DNA of 18,960 bases. It comes from Fidelibacterota bacterium. GTDB taxonomy: Bacteria > Fidelibacterota > JAANXI01. The notes under the pieces were generated by a model, which saw nothing but the letters and a program-made list of their open reading frames with translations, was not told where the DNA came from and did no database searches. The translations under genes and the position numbers were made by a program. Shown in pieces: positions 1-8,149 of this stretch. Location of the stretch: contig JAANXI010000048.1 in assembly GCA_018263365.1 (NCBI GenBank), forward strand, positions 14,696 through 33,655, read 5' to 3'. Position 1 is the first letter of the stretch; the number at the start of each line of letters is the position of its first letter.

Positions 1-77
1 GGACGCACGAGAATAAGCGCTGCAAACACAAACAACGCAAACAGTACAAATGTGATAAAGAGTAGTCGTCTTCTCAT
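1..77 (-). CDS. Partial gene, N-terminal membrane segment only
   Basis: An open frame starts with ATG at 77 and continues off the left edge of the window, giving 25 complete codons. The visible peptide begins M-R-R-R and is followed by about 20 almost entirely hydrophobic residues (L, F, I, V, A) and then L-V-R. This is the shape of a signal anchor or an uncleaved signal peptide, so the product is probably inserted in, or exported across, the inner membrane. No family can be named from so little. There is no clear Shine-Dalgarno sequence before the ATG, so the start is uncertain. The gene lies after the dnaK terminator and would therefore need its own promoter. Confidence 0.45.
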   Translation of the reverse strand, partial: MRRRLLFITFVLFALFVFAALILVR

Positions 78-162
78 GGCGGATCAGTTATCTCAGCCCC
101 ACTGAATCGAATCCCTGTATAATATGAAACATCATAAGTTGAATCTATGGATATTTTTTCCC
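78..162 (-). promoter_or_regulatory. Possible promoter region for the left-edge gene
   Basis: Between the dnaK terminator and the partial gene lies an AT-rich stretch. A TATTAT box on the minus strand (119-124) has a poor -35 match, TAGATT (142-147), 17 nt upstream. The position is sensible for a promoter, but the match is weak and other registers are possible. Confidence 0.25.
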
Positions 163-207
163 AAAAAAACAAAAAAAGCGGCGGAATTACAGGATTCCGC
201 CGCTTTT
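163..207 (-). terminator. Rho-independent terminator of dnaK
   Basis: A perfect 14-bp inverted repeat (174-187 with 194-207) has a 6-nt loop and a GC-rich core. On the minus strand it is followed by two runs of seven T (171-177 and 163-169). It begins about 40 nt after the dnaK stop codon and is one of the strongest signals in the window. Confidence 0.93.
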
Positions 208-249
208 CATTTTGTTCTGTGTTTTATGTCAGCAAGTTGAGCCGGCTAC

Positions 250-2193
250 TTACTTCTCCTCATCGTCTACGACCTCAAAGTCCGCATCTTCGATATCCGA
301 ATCGTCGCTTTGTTCACCGTTCGCTCCGGATTCACCAGCCTGTGCACCTCCGGCGGGCCCGCCGGCAGCAGCACCCTGAGCGCCCTGCTGGTCTCTGGCC
401 TGGTCATACATGCCGCTGGAAATGGTGCTCCAGGTCTCATTCAACTCTTCGGTAGCCTGTTTAATGGCGTCAAGGTCATCGCTATCCTTCACTTCGGCCA
501 GCTTATCTTTGGCCTCTTCTAGTTTGGATTTGTCATCTTCGGAGAGCTGTTCGTCGAACTCTTTGATATTCTTTTCGGTCTGGTAGACCAGGTTGTCCGC
601 CTGGTTCTTCGCCTCGATGAGTTCGCGTTTCTTCTTGTCCTCTTTTTCGTGCTCGTTCGCGTCCTGTACCATCTCTTCGATTTCGTCCTCGTCCAGTCCG
701 CTTGAAGCTTCAATGCGAATACTCTGTTCTTTGCCCGTCGCTTTATCTTTGGCAGAGACATTCATAATACCGTTTGCATCGATATCAAACGTCACTTCAA
801 TCTGTGGTGTGCCGCGCGGCGCCGGCGGAATGCCGTCCAGATGGAAACGACCAATGGTCTTATTATCTCTGGCCATTTCACGCTCGCCCTGCAACACATG
901 AATTTCCACAGACGTCTGGTTGTCTGCCGCAGTCGAAAAGATTTCCTGTTTCTTGGTCGGGATGGTGGTATTCCGTTCGATGAGTTTGGTGAACACACCG
1001 CCCAGCGTTTCGATACCAAGGCTCAATGGTGTGACATCCAGCAATAGCACATCGTCCACATCGCCGCCAAGTACGCCGCCCTGAATGGCTGCACCAATCG
1101 CAACCACTTCGTCAGGATTGACTCCTTTATGGGGATCTTTGCCGAAAATTTCTTTCACGATTTCCTGCACGGCCGGAATACGGGTGGAACCGCCGACCAG
1201 AATTACATCATCAATATCACCTGCGGTAACACCAGCGTCATTCAGGGCACTCTGGCACGGTTTCCGAGTCCTTTCGATAAGGTCTTCCACGAGCTGCTCG
1301 AATTTAGCGCGGGTCAGTTCCAGATTCAGGTGTTTCGGTCCTGAACTGTCTGCGGTGATGAACGGCAGGTTAATTTCGGTCTTCATCGTACCGGAAAGTT
1401 CAATCTTCGCTTTCTCTGCGGCTTCCTTCAAACGCTGCAGTGCCATCGGATCTTTGGTCAGGTCAATACCTTCGTCCTTCTTGAATTCCTGGGCAATCCA
1501 GTTAATCACACGCTGGTCAAAGTCATCGCCGCCCAGGTGGGTATCACCATTGGTGCTCTTGACTTCGTAGACGCCATCGCCAAGTTCCAGGATGGAAATA
1601 TCAAATGTTCCGCCACCGAGGTCAAAAACCGCGATGCGTTCGTCGTCTTTTTTCTCAAGCCCGTAGGCCAGCGAAGCGGCGGTCGGCTCGTTTATGATCC
1701 TCCGTACGTTCAGTCCGGCGATTTTTCCGGCATCTTTGGTGGCCTGCCGCTGAGAATCGTTGAAATATGCCGGAACGGTAATCACCGCATCCGTCACCTT
1801 TTCGCCCAGATACTCTTCGGCGGTCTGCTTCATCTTTTGCAGCACCATTGCGGAAATCTCCTGCGGCGTATAGGATTTGTCATCGATTTCTACCTGCGCC
1901 AAGTTATTTTCGCCTTTGACCACCTTGTATGCGACTTCCTTAATTTCTTCACCAACCTCGCCGTGTTTTCGTCCCATAAACCGCTTAATGGAACTCACCG
2001 TTTTATCCGGATTCGTCACTGCCTGGCGTTTTGCGGCCTGGCCGATCAAGCGTTCGCCATCCTTGGTAAATGCCACAACGGACGGGGTGGTTCTGTTCCC
2101 TTCCGCATTTTGTATCACCTTCGGTTCGCCCCCCTCCATGACGGCAACACAGGAGTTGGTCGTCCCTAAATCAATTCCAATAATTTTTCCCAT
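250..2193 (-). CDS. dnaK: Molecular chaperone DnaK (Hsp70)
   Basis: This is a full-length cytosolic Hsp70 of 647 residues, the usual size. It binds exposed hydrophobic peptides and cycles between ATP and ADP states with the help of DnaJ and GrpE, neither of which is encoded here. The nucleotide-binding domain starts with IGIDLGTTNSCVAV at residue 5 and carries FNDSQRQATKDAG, INEPTAASLAYG and DLGGGTFD (about residue 193). The substrate-binding domain begins near residue 390 with the typical DVTPLSLGIETLGG. The C-terminal tail is rich in Gly/Ala and ends in an acidic EVVDDEEK-type tip, as in other bacterial DnaK proteins. The ATG is well set by AGGAGG (2204-2209) ten nt upstream. The gene stands alone, with terminators on both sides, so it is probably monocistronic. 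Confidence 0.99.
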   Translation of the reverse strand: MGKIIGIDLGTTNSCVAVMEGGEPKVIQNAEGNRTTPSVVAFTKDGERLIGQAAKRQAVTNPDKTVSSIKRFMGRKHGEVGEEIKEVAYKVVKGENNLAQVEIDDKSYTPQEISAMVLQKMKQTAEEYLGEKVTDAVITVPAYFNDSQRQATKDAGKIAGLNVRRIINEPTAASLAYGLEKKDDERIAVFDLGGGTFDISILELGDGVYEVKSTNGDTHLGGDDFDQRVINWIAQEFKKDEGIDLTKDPMALQRLKEAAEKAKIELSGTMKTEINLPFITADSSGPKHLNLELTRAKFEQLVEDLIERTRKPCQSALNDAGVTAGDIDDVILVGGSTRIPAVQEIVKEIFGKDPHKGVNPDEVVAIGAAIQGGVLGGDVDDVLLLDVTPLSLGIETLGGVFTKLIERNTTIPTKKQEIFSTAADNQTSVEIHVLQGEREMARDNKTIGRFHLDGIPPAPRGTPQIEVTFDIDANGIMNVSAKDKATGKEQSIRIEASSGLDEDEIEEMVQDANEHEKEDKKKRELIEAKNQADNLVYQTEKNIKEFDEQLSEDDKSKLEEAKDKLAEVKDSDDLDAIKQATEELNETWSTISSGMYDQARDQQGAQGAAAGGPAGGAQAGESGANGEQSDDSDIEDADFEVVDDEEK

Positions 2194-2245
2194 GGTTCGT
2201 TCGCCTCCTCTACATCCTGATTATTTTCTAATTTTCATTGTTTCA

Positions 2246-2274
2246 ATTATTACAAGTACCATACCAACACAGGA
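2246..2274 (-). promoter_or_regulatory. Candidate dnaK promoter (extended -10)
   Basis: On the minus strand TG-T-AATAAT (2246-2254) fits an extended -10 element. At 17 nt spacing the -35 position is TCCTGT (2269-2274), a poor match, which is usual for extended -10 promoters. It would give a leader of about 45 nt carrying the AGGAGG ribosome site. A later TTGAAA...TAATCA pair is also possible but would start transcription very near the ribosome site. No sigma-32-type promoter is convincing. Confidence 0.35.
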
Positions 2275-2284
2275 ATTGTCCTGT
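2269..2284. promoter_or_regulatory. Dyad at the -35 region of dnaK, possible operator
   Basis: ACAGGAATTGTCCTGT is a 6+6 perfect dyad around a 4-nt centre. It directly overlaps the -35 position of the candidate dnaK promoter. It does not resemble CIRCE (TTAGCACTC-N9-GAGTGCTAA). It is short enough to arise by chance, so its role as an operator is an inference from position. Confidence 0.3.
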
Positions 2285-2358
2285 TTGTCGTACAATCTGG
2301 CAGAGTTACGCACCTCTGATCGGCGATTGTGACAGTTCCTGACAAGACAGCAGAAAGG

Positions 2359-2375
2359 CCGGTAATACTTACCGG
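2359..2375. repeat. Perfect 7-bp hairpin CCGGTAA/TTACCGG
   Basis: CCGGTAA-TAC-TTACCGG lies between the clpC terminator and the candidate dnaK promoter. It lacks a T run on either side, so it is not a standard terminator. The 9-mer TTACCGGGA (2369-2377) occurs again at 2454-2462, just after the clpC stop codon, so the two copies flank the clpC terminator. It could be a protein-binding site or an RNA structure; nothing in the sequence decides this. Confidence 0.35.
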
Positions 2376-2401
2376 GAAAAGGATAATTTACGTAACGGAA
2401 G

Positions 2402-2436
2402 AAAAAAGCCCCGCCGCCTCTCCAGCAGCAGGGCTT
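2402..2436 (-). terminator. Rho-independent terminator of clpC
   Basis: As RNA from the minus strand, 2436-2406 folds into a 13-bp stem (nine Watson-Crick pairs and four G-U pairs; outer arms AAGCCC/GGGCUU) with a 5-nt GGAGA loop, followed by a run of U (2407-2402). It begins 27 nt after the clpC stop. Confidence 0.85.
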
Positions 2437-2462
2437 GTATTTCGATTGTCAATTTACCGGGA

Positions 2463-4940
2463 TTAGTTCATCCGGTTTTTATCATTTGCGATTTTTTCAG
2501 TATCAAGTGATTCCTGTTCAAAGGTTAACTCACCGTCCTCCACATCAACTTTAATTAGGCCGTGATCGGACAGTTCACCTTTCAGAATCTGCTCAGCGAT
2601 GGGATCTTCGATGTGACGCTGGATTTCGCGCCGCAACGGACGAGCCCCGTAATCGAAGTTGTATCCCTTGCCAATCAAGAACTCCTTCGCTTCCTGGGTG
2701 AGTTCCACATCAAAATCGTTGGATTGCGTATTCTCACGGATTTCCTCCACGAGATTATCCACAATCTTGAGCAGGTCCTCACGCGAGAGCGGCCGGAATA
2801 TGATGGTATTATCCAGACGATTGAGGAATTCCGGATTGAAGATTTTCTTCACTTCGTCTTCCACCCGGGACTTCATCGCCTCATACACCGATTCTTCATC
2901 CGTGCCCCCGAATCCAAAGGTCTGATGCTTCATCTTGTTCGTTCCGATGTTTGAGGTCATGATGATAACCACGTTTTTAAAGTCAACCTTCCGACCAAGG
3001 CTGTCGGTCAAAACGCCATCTTCCAGAATCTGTAACAGGATATTGAAGACGTCGCGGTGTGCCTTTTCGATTTCATCCAGCAGCACAACAGAATACGGAT
3101 TCCTGCGCACGCGCTCTGTCAGCTCACCGCCTTCTTCGTACCCGACATATCCCGGAGGCGCGCCTACCAGTCGCGACACTGCGAATTTTTCCATGTATTC
3201 CGACATATCGATTTTTATCAGCGCATCTTCCGTATCAAACAGGTATCGTGCGAGCTGTTTTGCTGTTTCGGTCTTTCCAACGCCTGTTGGTCCAAGGAAC
3301 AGAAACGAACCGATTGGCCTCCGGGGATTTTTCAATCCGGCGCGTGCCCGCTGAATTGCCTTCGTTAGCTTCTCAAGCACTTCATCCTGTCCAACGATAT
3401 GCTTCTTCAGAATGTCGGTCATCCTGAGTAACCGCTGTGATTCGGACTCGGCAACTTTGCTCACCGGAATGCCCGTCATGACTGAGACAACATCAGCGAT
3501 ATCCTCTTCGGAAACCTCAATAATATTCTGTTCTTCTTCCTCTTCCCAGCGCCTCCGGGCTTCTTCCAGTTCGCTGCGCAGCCGACGCTCGCGATCACGG
3601 TATTCGGCCGCTTCCTCGAACTGCTGCGCTTTCACTACTTCTTCCTTTTCGCGGCGGACATCCTCGATCTGATCTTCCAAATCCAGAATTTCATCCGGAA
3701 CCACAATATTCTTCAGATGGATGCGCGACCCGGCTTCATCCATTACATCGATCGCTTTATCGGGCAGGAACTTGTCAGAAATATACCGGTGACTCAGTTG
3801 TACGGATGCGTCAATAGCCTCATCGGTAAAGCTGACGCCATGATGATCCTCGTAACGGTCTTTCAATCCATGGAGAATTTTCACGGTTTCGTTGACCGAC
3901 GGCGGATTCACCAGAATCTTCTGAAATCGCCGCTCCAGCGCGCCATCCTTTTCGATGTATTTCCGGTATTCATCCATGGTCGTTGCGCCGATACACTGGA
4001 CTTCGCCGCGCGCCAGCGCCGGTTTGAACATGTTCGATGCGTCGAGCGACCCTGAGGCGCCACCGGCGCCGACAATCGTGTGGAGCTCATCTATAAAGAG
4101 AATGATCTCCCCTTGCTGCTCCCGCAATTCGGACATGACGGCCTTCATGCGCTCTTCGAACTGTCCCCGGTATTTGGTACCGGCGACGATGGCCGCCAAA
4201 TCCAGGGAGATAATGCGCTTGTTATAAAGGACGCGCGACACATGATGATCCACGATGCGACTGGCGAGCCCTTCGGCGATTGCGGTTTTCCCAACGCCCG
4301 GCTCACCAATGAGCACCGGATTATTTTTCTTCCGGCGCGAAAGGATCTGTGCGACGCGTTCGATTTCGTTTTCCCTGCCGATGACCGGATCTAATTCCTT
4401 CTCGTAGGCCATCTGGGTAATATCGGTTCCGAAGTGATCCAGCGCAGGGGTTTTCGATTTTTTCTTCTTGGTTCCGCTGCTACTGCTACTTCCTGTGAAT
4501 TGTTTACCTTCCATATGATCTTCCAACTCGTTTCTTAAGGTTTCGTGATTTACACCAAAATTCAGTAGTACATCTGAGGCAACTCCGGCTTCCTCATTCA
4601 GAATTGCCAGCAGGAGGTGTTCACCTCCAACACTCTCTGCATTAAAATAATGCGCTTCCCGGTGCGTTTGTTTCAAAATTCGTTCTGCGCGCTTCGTCAG
4701 TGGCAAATGTCCGAGTGTAATGGTGCTGGTGGAGGAGTGTACCGCATGTTGGATCGCCTGGCGAAGTTCCTCGATATCCACACCCAGCGATTCCAGAAGC
4801 GCAATCGCCTGAGAGTCTTCATCCCTGAGCAGGCCCAAGAGCAAATGCTCAGAGCCAATGTAATTGTGTCCCAGCCGGATCGCCTCTTCCTTGGCGTATT
4901 GAATAACCAGCTGGACACGTTTTGAAAAGTTGTGTTTCAT
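2463..4940 (-). CDS. clpC: ATP-dependent Clp protease ATP-binding subunit ClpC
   Basis: An 825-residue AAA+ unfoldase that feeds proteins to the ClpP peptidase in the cytosol. The N-domain (residues 1-150) holds two Clp_N repeats. The first AAA+ module has Walker A GEPGVGKTA near residue 215 and Walker B IILFIDELHT. A UVR-type middle region near residue 440 (EEAAEYRDRERRLRSELEEA) separates it from the second module, which has Walker A GPTGVGKTE near residue 552 and VVLLDEIEKAH. The UVR-type middle and the overall size mark it as ClpC rather than ClpA, ClpB or ClpX. The usual Firmicute partners ctsR, mcsA and mcsB are absent. The ATG at 4940 is preceded only by an A-rich run, so its ribosome site is weak, but the N-terminal sequence KRVQLVIQYAKEEA matches the family from that point. 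Confidence 0.98.
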   Translation of the reverse strand: MKHNFSKRVQLVIQYAKEEAIRLGHNYIGSEHLLLGLLRDEDSQAIALLESLGVDIEELRQAIQHAVHSSTSTITLGHLPLTKRAERILKQTHREAHYFNAESVGGEHLLLAILNEEAGVASDVLLNFGVNHETLRNELEDHMEGKQFTGSSSSSGTKKKKSKTPALDHFGTDITQMAYEKELDPVIGRENEIERVAQILSRRKKNNPVLIGEPGVGKTAIAEGLASRIVDHHVSRVLYNKRIISLDLAAIVAGTKYRGQFEERMKAVMSELREQQGEIILFIDELHTIVGAGGASGSLDASNMFKPALARGEVQCIGATTMDEYRKYIEKDGALERRFQKILVNPPSVNETVKILHGLKDRYEDHHGVSFTDEAIDASVQLSHRYISDKFLPDKAIDVMDEAGSRIHLKNIVVPDEILDLEDQIEDVRREKEEVVKAQQFEEAAEYRDRERRLRSELEEARRRWEEEEEQNIIEVSEEDIADVVSVMTGIPVSKVAESESQRLLRMTDILKKHIVGQDEVLEKLTKAIQRARAGLKNPRRPIGSFLFLGPTGVGKTETAKQLARYLFDTEDALIKIDMSEYMEKFAVSRLVGAPPGYVGYEEGGELTERVRRNPYSVVLLDEIEKAHRDVFNILLQILEDGVLTDSLGRKVDFKNVVIIMTSNIGTNKMKHQTFGFGGTDEESVYEAMKSRVEDEVKKIFNPEFLNRLDNTIIFRPLSREDLLKIVDNLVEEIRENTQSNDFDVELTQEAKEFLIGKGYNFDYGARPLRREIQRHIEDPIAEQILKGELSDHGLIKVDVEDGELTFEQESLDTEKIANDKNRMN

Positions 4941-4970
4941 CTTTTTTACACTGCATGCTCAGTCGATTTC

Positions 4971-5022
4971 AATATAAAAACGGCGTTTACGACGATCAAC
5001 GCAAACTTCCCAAACGCCGTTT
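4971..5022 (-). terminator. Hairpin terminator at the end of lolD
   Basis: AAACGGCGTTT and AAACGCCGTTT (5012-5022 and 4978-4988) form a perfect 11-bp stem around a 23-nt loop, followed on the minus strand by TTTTTATATT. The first arm overlaps the lolD stop codon. The loop is long for an intrinsic terminator, so termination may be incomplete and some clpC mRNA may come from read-through. Confidence 0.7.
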
Positions 5023-5716
5023 ATTCTGTGATGTCCGTCTCACGAATCATACCGCCCTCCAGCAGAAGTACCCTGTCCGCCTGTTGCGCAATTACCTCGT
5101 CGTGTGTTGCAATGACAAACGTCTGCCGATGTTCCCTGGAAAATGACAGGATTGATTTTATTAGTTTCGCGCCGGTTTTCCGATCCAGGTTGCCGGTGGG
5201 TTCATCCGCCAGCACCAGCACCGGATTATTCATCAATGCACGGGCCAGTGCCACCCGCTGTTTCTCTCCCCCGGACAATTCATGTGGATAATGGTGTGAA
5301 CGGGAATCAACGCCAAACTCTTTCAGAAGCTCCGAAGCACGGTTTTCCTGCGCCTCTGTCGGTTTCTGCTGGATCAGCCCGGGGATTAGTACGTTCTCCC
5401 TGGCAGTAAATTCCGGCAATAAATGATGGAACTGGAATACGAATCCCATTGATCTATTTCGCACGTTCGCTAATTCCTTTTGGGACAGCTCGGCAATGTT
5501 CTGTCCTTCTAATTCAATTGTGCCCGCAGTCGGCTTGTCTAATGCACCGATGACATTCAGCAGCGTGGTTTTTCCCACGCCGCTTGGCCCCATCAGGGCT
5601 ATAACTTCACCTGGATAGACGGAGAAGGTGACACCGGCAAGGACTTCCAATTCAGTCGGGCCGGACATATATAATTTCTTCAGATCTGTGACCCGTAGTA
5701 AGGGGTTATCGGTCAT
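5021..5716 (-). CDS. lolD: Lipoprotein-releasing ABC transporter ATPase LolD
   Basis: The ATPase of 231 residues powers release of outer-membrane lipoproteins from the inner membrane through the two permeases encoded just before it. It carries Walker A GPSGVGKTT, the ABC signature LSGGEKQRVALARAL, Walker B VLVLADEPTGNLD and the switch histidine in VIATHD. The DLKKLY...TELEVLAGVTFSVYPGE opening is typical of the LolD/MacB/FtsE branch, and the two LolC/E neighbours point to LolD. The frame is open further upstream, but the start at 5716 gives the normal family N-terminus (MTDNPLLRVTDLKK) and overlaps the previous stop by 11 nt, which fits translational coupling. The length is close to the usual size of about 230. 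Confidence 0.95.
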   Translation of the reverse strand: MTDNPLLRVTDLKKLYMSGPTELEVLAGVTFSVYPGEVIALMGPSGVGKTTLLNVIGALDKPTAGTIELEGQNIAELSQKELANVRNRSMGFVFQFHHLLPEFTARENVLIPGLIQQKPTEAQENRASELLKEFGVDSRSHHYPHELSGGEKQRVALARALMNNPVLVLADEPTGNLDRKTGAKLIKSILSFSREHRQTFVIATHDEVIAQQADRVLLLEGGMIRETDITE

Positions 5717-6932
5717 AAGATATCGCCTCGATCGGTTGTAGTTTTGCCGCCTGCTTCGCGGGATATACGGCCGACAGCACACTTAATAGTATTGATATTC
5801 CAATGACGATCACCACGTCACGCGGCTTGAGCACGACTGGTACAGCATCGATGAAATAAACATCGCCAGGCAAAGGCGCCAATCCGGTAAACTGTTGAAT
5901 AAGCACTAAAATTATTCCCAGTGAGATGCCGATGAGCGTGCCGATGCCGCCGACGTACCAGCCCTGCCGAAGGAAGATCTTCTGCACGGATTCATCTTCC
6001 GCGCCAAGCGTTTTCAAGATGCCTATATCGCGGATTTTTTCCAGCACCAGCATCACCAAAGAGCTAATGAGATTAAACGTCGCCACCACAATAATAAGCG
6101 TCAAGACAATCAGGCTGCCCCACTTTTCCATCCGCATGGCGCCATACAATGTTTGATGGCGCTCAAACCAGGTTGAAGCTGCGATCGCCGTATCCTCAAA
6201 AGTCGTTTTTATCTCTTCCGCAACCATAGGGGCCTGCTCGAAGTCGGAAAGGAAAAATTCCACACCAGTATATTCATTCCGCGAGCGAAAAAGCTGCTGC
6301 CCGGTCCCGATATTCGTAAAAACATACATTTGATCGTATTGAAACAATTCCGCCCGAAAGACGCCAGTAACCACCGCCTGCTCCACCGGCGGGGTGTAGA
6401 ATGGCCCTGACATTTCCAACGGGCTGATCATTGACAAAGTGTCACCAACTGTAACTCCCAATTTGTCCGAGAGTTGAAAACCGATGACGGCTCCCGGCGC
6501 ATCACTGCTCCCCAAATTGAACGACCCTCCTATAATCTCCGTGTGTAGCGGATAGGCTTCATTGCGCAGTTCCAACGCCTTCACGTAGACAACCTCTGTA
6601 CTGTTTTCGGTGGCGAGCATTGCCTTGCGTTCGATGAGTGGAACACTCTGCTCAACTCCCGAATGCTCCCCAGCCCAGTTTACAAGTGCCGTGGCCGTAG
6701 AATCATCCATGGGAAACTGCTCGGAGGTAATCGCCGGCTCAAACCGCATCATCCGGTTGGTAATTTCCGAGCGAAATCCGTTCAACACTGAGAGGGTCAC
6801 AATGAGCGCAAAACAGCCGATGGCCACGCCGATGACCGAGATGGTTGAGACAATCCCGATTAAACGCTCGCCCGATCGGCGGGATCGAAAATAGCGCCAG
6901 GCAACTTTCTTGATAAATGCGGTGCTATTCAT
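5706..6932 (-). CDS. lolE: Lipoprotein-releasing system permease, LolC/LolE family (second copy)
   Basis: An inner-membrane permease of 408 residues in the FtsX/MacB-type family. Four membrane helices are visible: one near residues 23-48 (GIVSTISVIGVAIGCFALIVTLSVL) and three in the C-terminal 150 residues. A large periplasmic domain lies between the first and second helix. The segment EKIRDIGILKTLGA after the second helix is the coupling-helix region that contacts the ATPase. The open frame extends to 7019, but residues before MNSTAFIKKVAWRYF do not look like the family and lie inside the preceding gene, so the start at 6932 is preferred; it overlaps the previous stop by 8 nt (ATGAATAG). With the other permease it would form the LolCE heterodimer. 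Which is C and which is E cannot be decided by eye. Confidence 0.9.
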   Translation of the reverse strand: MNSTAFIKKVAWRYFRSRRSGERLIGIVSTISVIGVAIGCFALIVTLSVLNGFRSEITNRMMRFEPAITSEQFPMDDSTATALVNWAGEHSGVEQSVPLIERKAMLATENSTEVVYVKALELRNEAYPLHTEIIGGSFNLGSSDAPGAVIGFQLSDKLGVTVGDTLSMISPLEMSGPFYTPPVEQAVVTGVFRAELFQYDQMYVFTNIGTGQQLFRSRNEYTGVEFFLSDFEQAPMVAEEIKTTFEDTAIAASTWFERHQTLYGAMRMEKWGSLIVLTLIIVVATFNLISSLVMLVLEKIRDIGILKTLGAEDESVQKIFLRQGWYVGGIGTLIGISLGIILVLIQQFTGLAPLPGDVYFIDAVPVVLKPRDVVIVIGISILLSVLSAVYPAKQAAKLQPIEAISYDR

Positions 6933-8145
6933 GGACGATCGCCTCAACCGGTTCCTTGCGAGTCGCTTGAATTGCCGGATAAATCGTGGCCAGCATTGCA
7001 AACAGCAGCGCCAGCCCATTCACGATAACAAAATACTCCCAGTGAAAGGCAATCGGGACGCTGCTCATAAAATAGATATCCGCCGGGATGTGAATCAGTT
7101 CGAATTCCATCTGTAGGTATCCCAATATCAGGCTCAGGCCGGACCCTAACACGCATCCCAATATCCCAATGATGAGACCGTTCCAGATAAAAATACGCAA
7201 GATGCCGCTCAGCGAACTGCCGATGGCTTTCAGAATGCCGATATCCCGGGTCTTCTCGATTACGATCATCATCAAGGTGCTGACGATATTAAAGATGGCA
7301 ACCAGTGCAATCAGTCCGAATACAATGATAATCGGAAACTGTTGGCTCTGGAGCCAGGCAAACAAACTGGCGTGGCGCTCGTACCAGGTAACCGGATAAA
7401 ACGGATAGCCCAACGATTCCTGCAGGTGGACAGAGAACGGCTCCACCTTCCCTGGATCGTGCAGCATGACCAGCATTCCGTGCGCCTGTTCCGGTAGTTT
7501 AAATAGGTCCTGACCAGCAGATAATCCGGTGTAAACGAACACGTCATCATAGTCACTCATCCCGGTATGGTAGAGAGCTTGTAGCCGAAACTGTTTCGCC
7601 CTGGGATGATTTCGCGGCCCGGGAACTCCATCTATGCTAAAGAGCGTAATTTTATCACCGAGTGAGACATGAATTTTCTGCGCCAGTCGCTCGCTCATTA
7701 CCAGTCCAGGACGATCGCCGGAGGCCCCAAAATCGATGGTTCCTTTCCTGACAAATTTCCCGACTTTGAGCATCCTGGTCAGGGCAGAATCCGGCATCGC
7801 CTCGACTACCACGCCATCCGTGGCATTGCCGGCGCGAATCATCGCTTCATGCGAGATGTACGGAGCAACCTGGCTGATTTCCGAGAATTGGCGAAGTGTA
7901 TCTACTACCTGGGGCAAATCACTCATGGCGCGGTGATGAAAATACCGCAAACGGATATGTCCGTCGAAGCCAATAATATTTTCTTCGAGGGTCTGCTTAA
8001 AACCGGAGAGAATACTAACCGTAATCAGAAGCGCCGCGATGCCGATGGCTAGCCCAGCGATGGAAATACGGCTAATCGTAGATATAAATCCAAACCGATG
8101 TCTTGCTTTAAAGTACCGTTTGGCAATGTACCAGGGAAAACCCAC
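6925..8145 (-). CDS. lolC: Lipoprotein-releasing system permease, LolC/LolE family (first copy)
   Basis: A 406-residue permease paralogous to the next gene. It has the same layout: a first helix near residues 23-48 (ISRISIAGLAIGIAALLITVSILSGF), a long periplasmic domain, three C-terminal helices and the coupling segment EKTRDIGILKAIGS. Shared motifs near the N-terminus (AKRYFKARHRFGFISTISRISIAG) match LolC/E proteins. The start is GTG at 8145, four nt after the lysS stop codon; no ATG nearby fits the family, and the ribosome site is weak, so reinitiation after lysS is likely. Two different permease genes followed by lolD is a complete LolCDE set, with gene order C-E-D rather than the C-D-E of Escherichia coli. 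Confidence 0.9.
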   Translation of the reverse strand: MGFPWYIAKRYFKARHRFGFISTISRISIAGLAIGIAALLITVSILSGFKQTLEENIIGFDGHIRLRYFHHRAMSDLPQVVDTLRQFSEISQVAPYISHEAMIRAGNATDGVVVEAMPDSALTRMLKVGKFVRKGTIDFGASGDRPGLVMSERLAQKIHVSLGDKITLFSIDGVPGPRNHPRAKQFRLQALYHTGMSDYDDVFVYTGLSAGQDLFKLPEQAHGMLVMLHDPGKVEPFSVHLQESLGYPFYPVTWYERHASLFAWLQSQQFPIIIVFGLIALVAIFNIVSTLMMIVIEKTRDIGILKAIGSSLSGILRIFIWNGLIIGILGCVLGSGLSLILGYLQMEFELIHIPADIYFMSSVPIAFHWEYFVIVNGLALLFAMLATIYPAIQATRKEPVEAIVHE

Positions 8146-8149
8146 CGGC

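Noticed and set aside
1537..2169. A 210-codon open frame on the plus strand opposite dnaK
   Set aside because: Long antisense frames opposite dnaK are a well-known artefact of its codon use; no domain or ribosome site supports it.
2194..2462. CIRCE element or sigma-32 promoter before dnaK
   Set aside because: No TTAGCACTC/GAGTGCTAA repeat is present. A CTTGTC...CGCCGAT pair is too far from the sigma-32 consensus to be reported.
5717..5782. Longer N-terminus for LolD
   Set aside because: The extra 22 residues lie within the second permease gene and do not resemble the family; MTDNPLL at 5716 aligns with LolD starts.
6933..7019. Longer N-terminus for the second Lol permease
   Set aside because: The extra 29 residues are cysteine/arginine-rich, lie wholly inside the preceding permease gene and do not fit the family; the ATG at 6932 gives the normal length.
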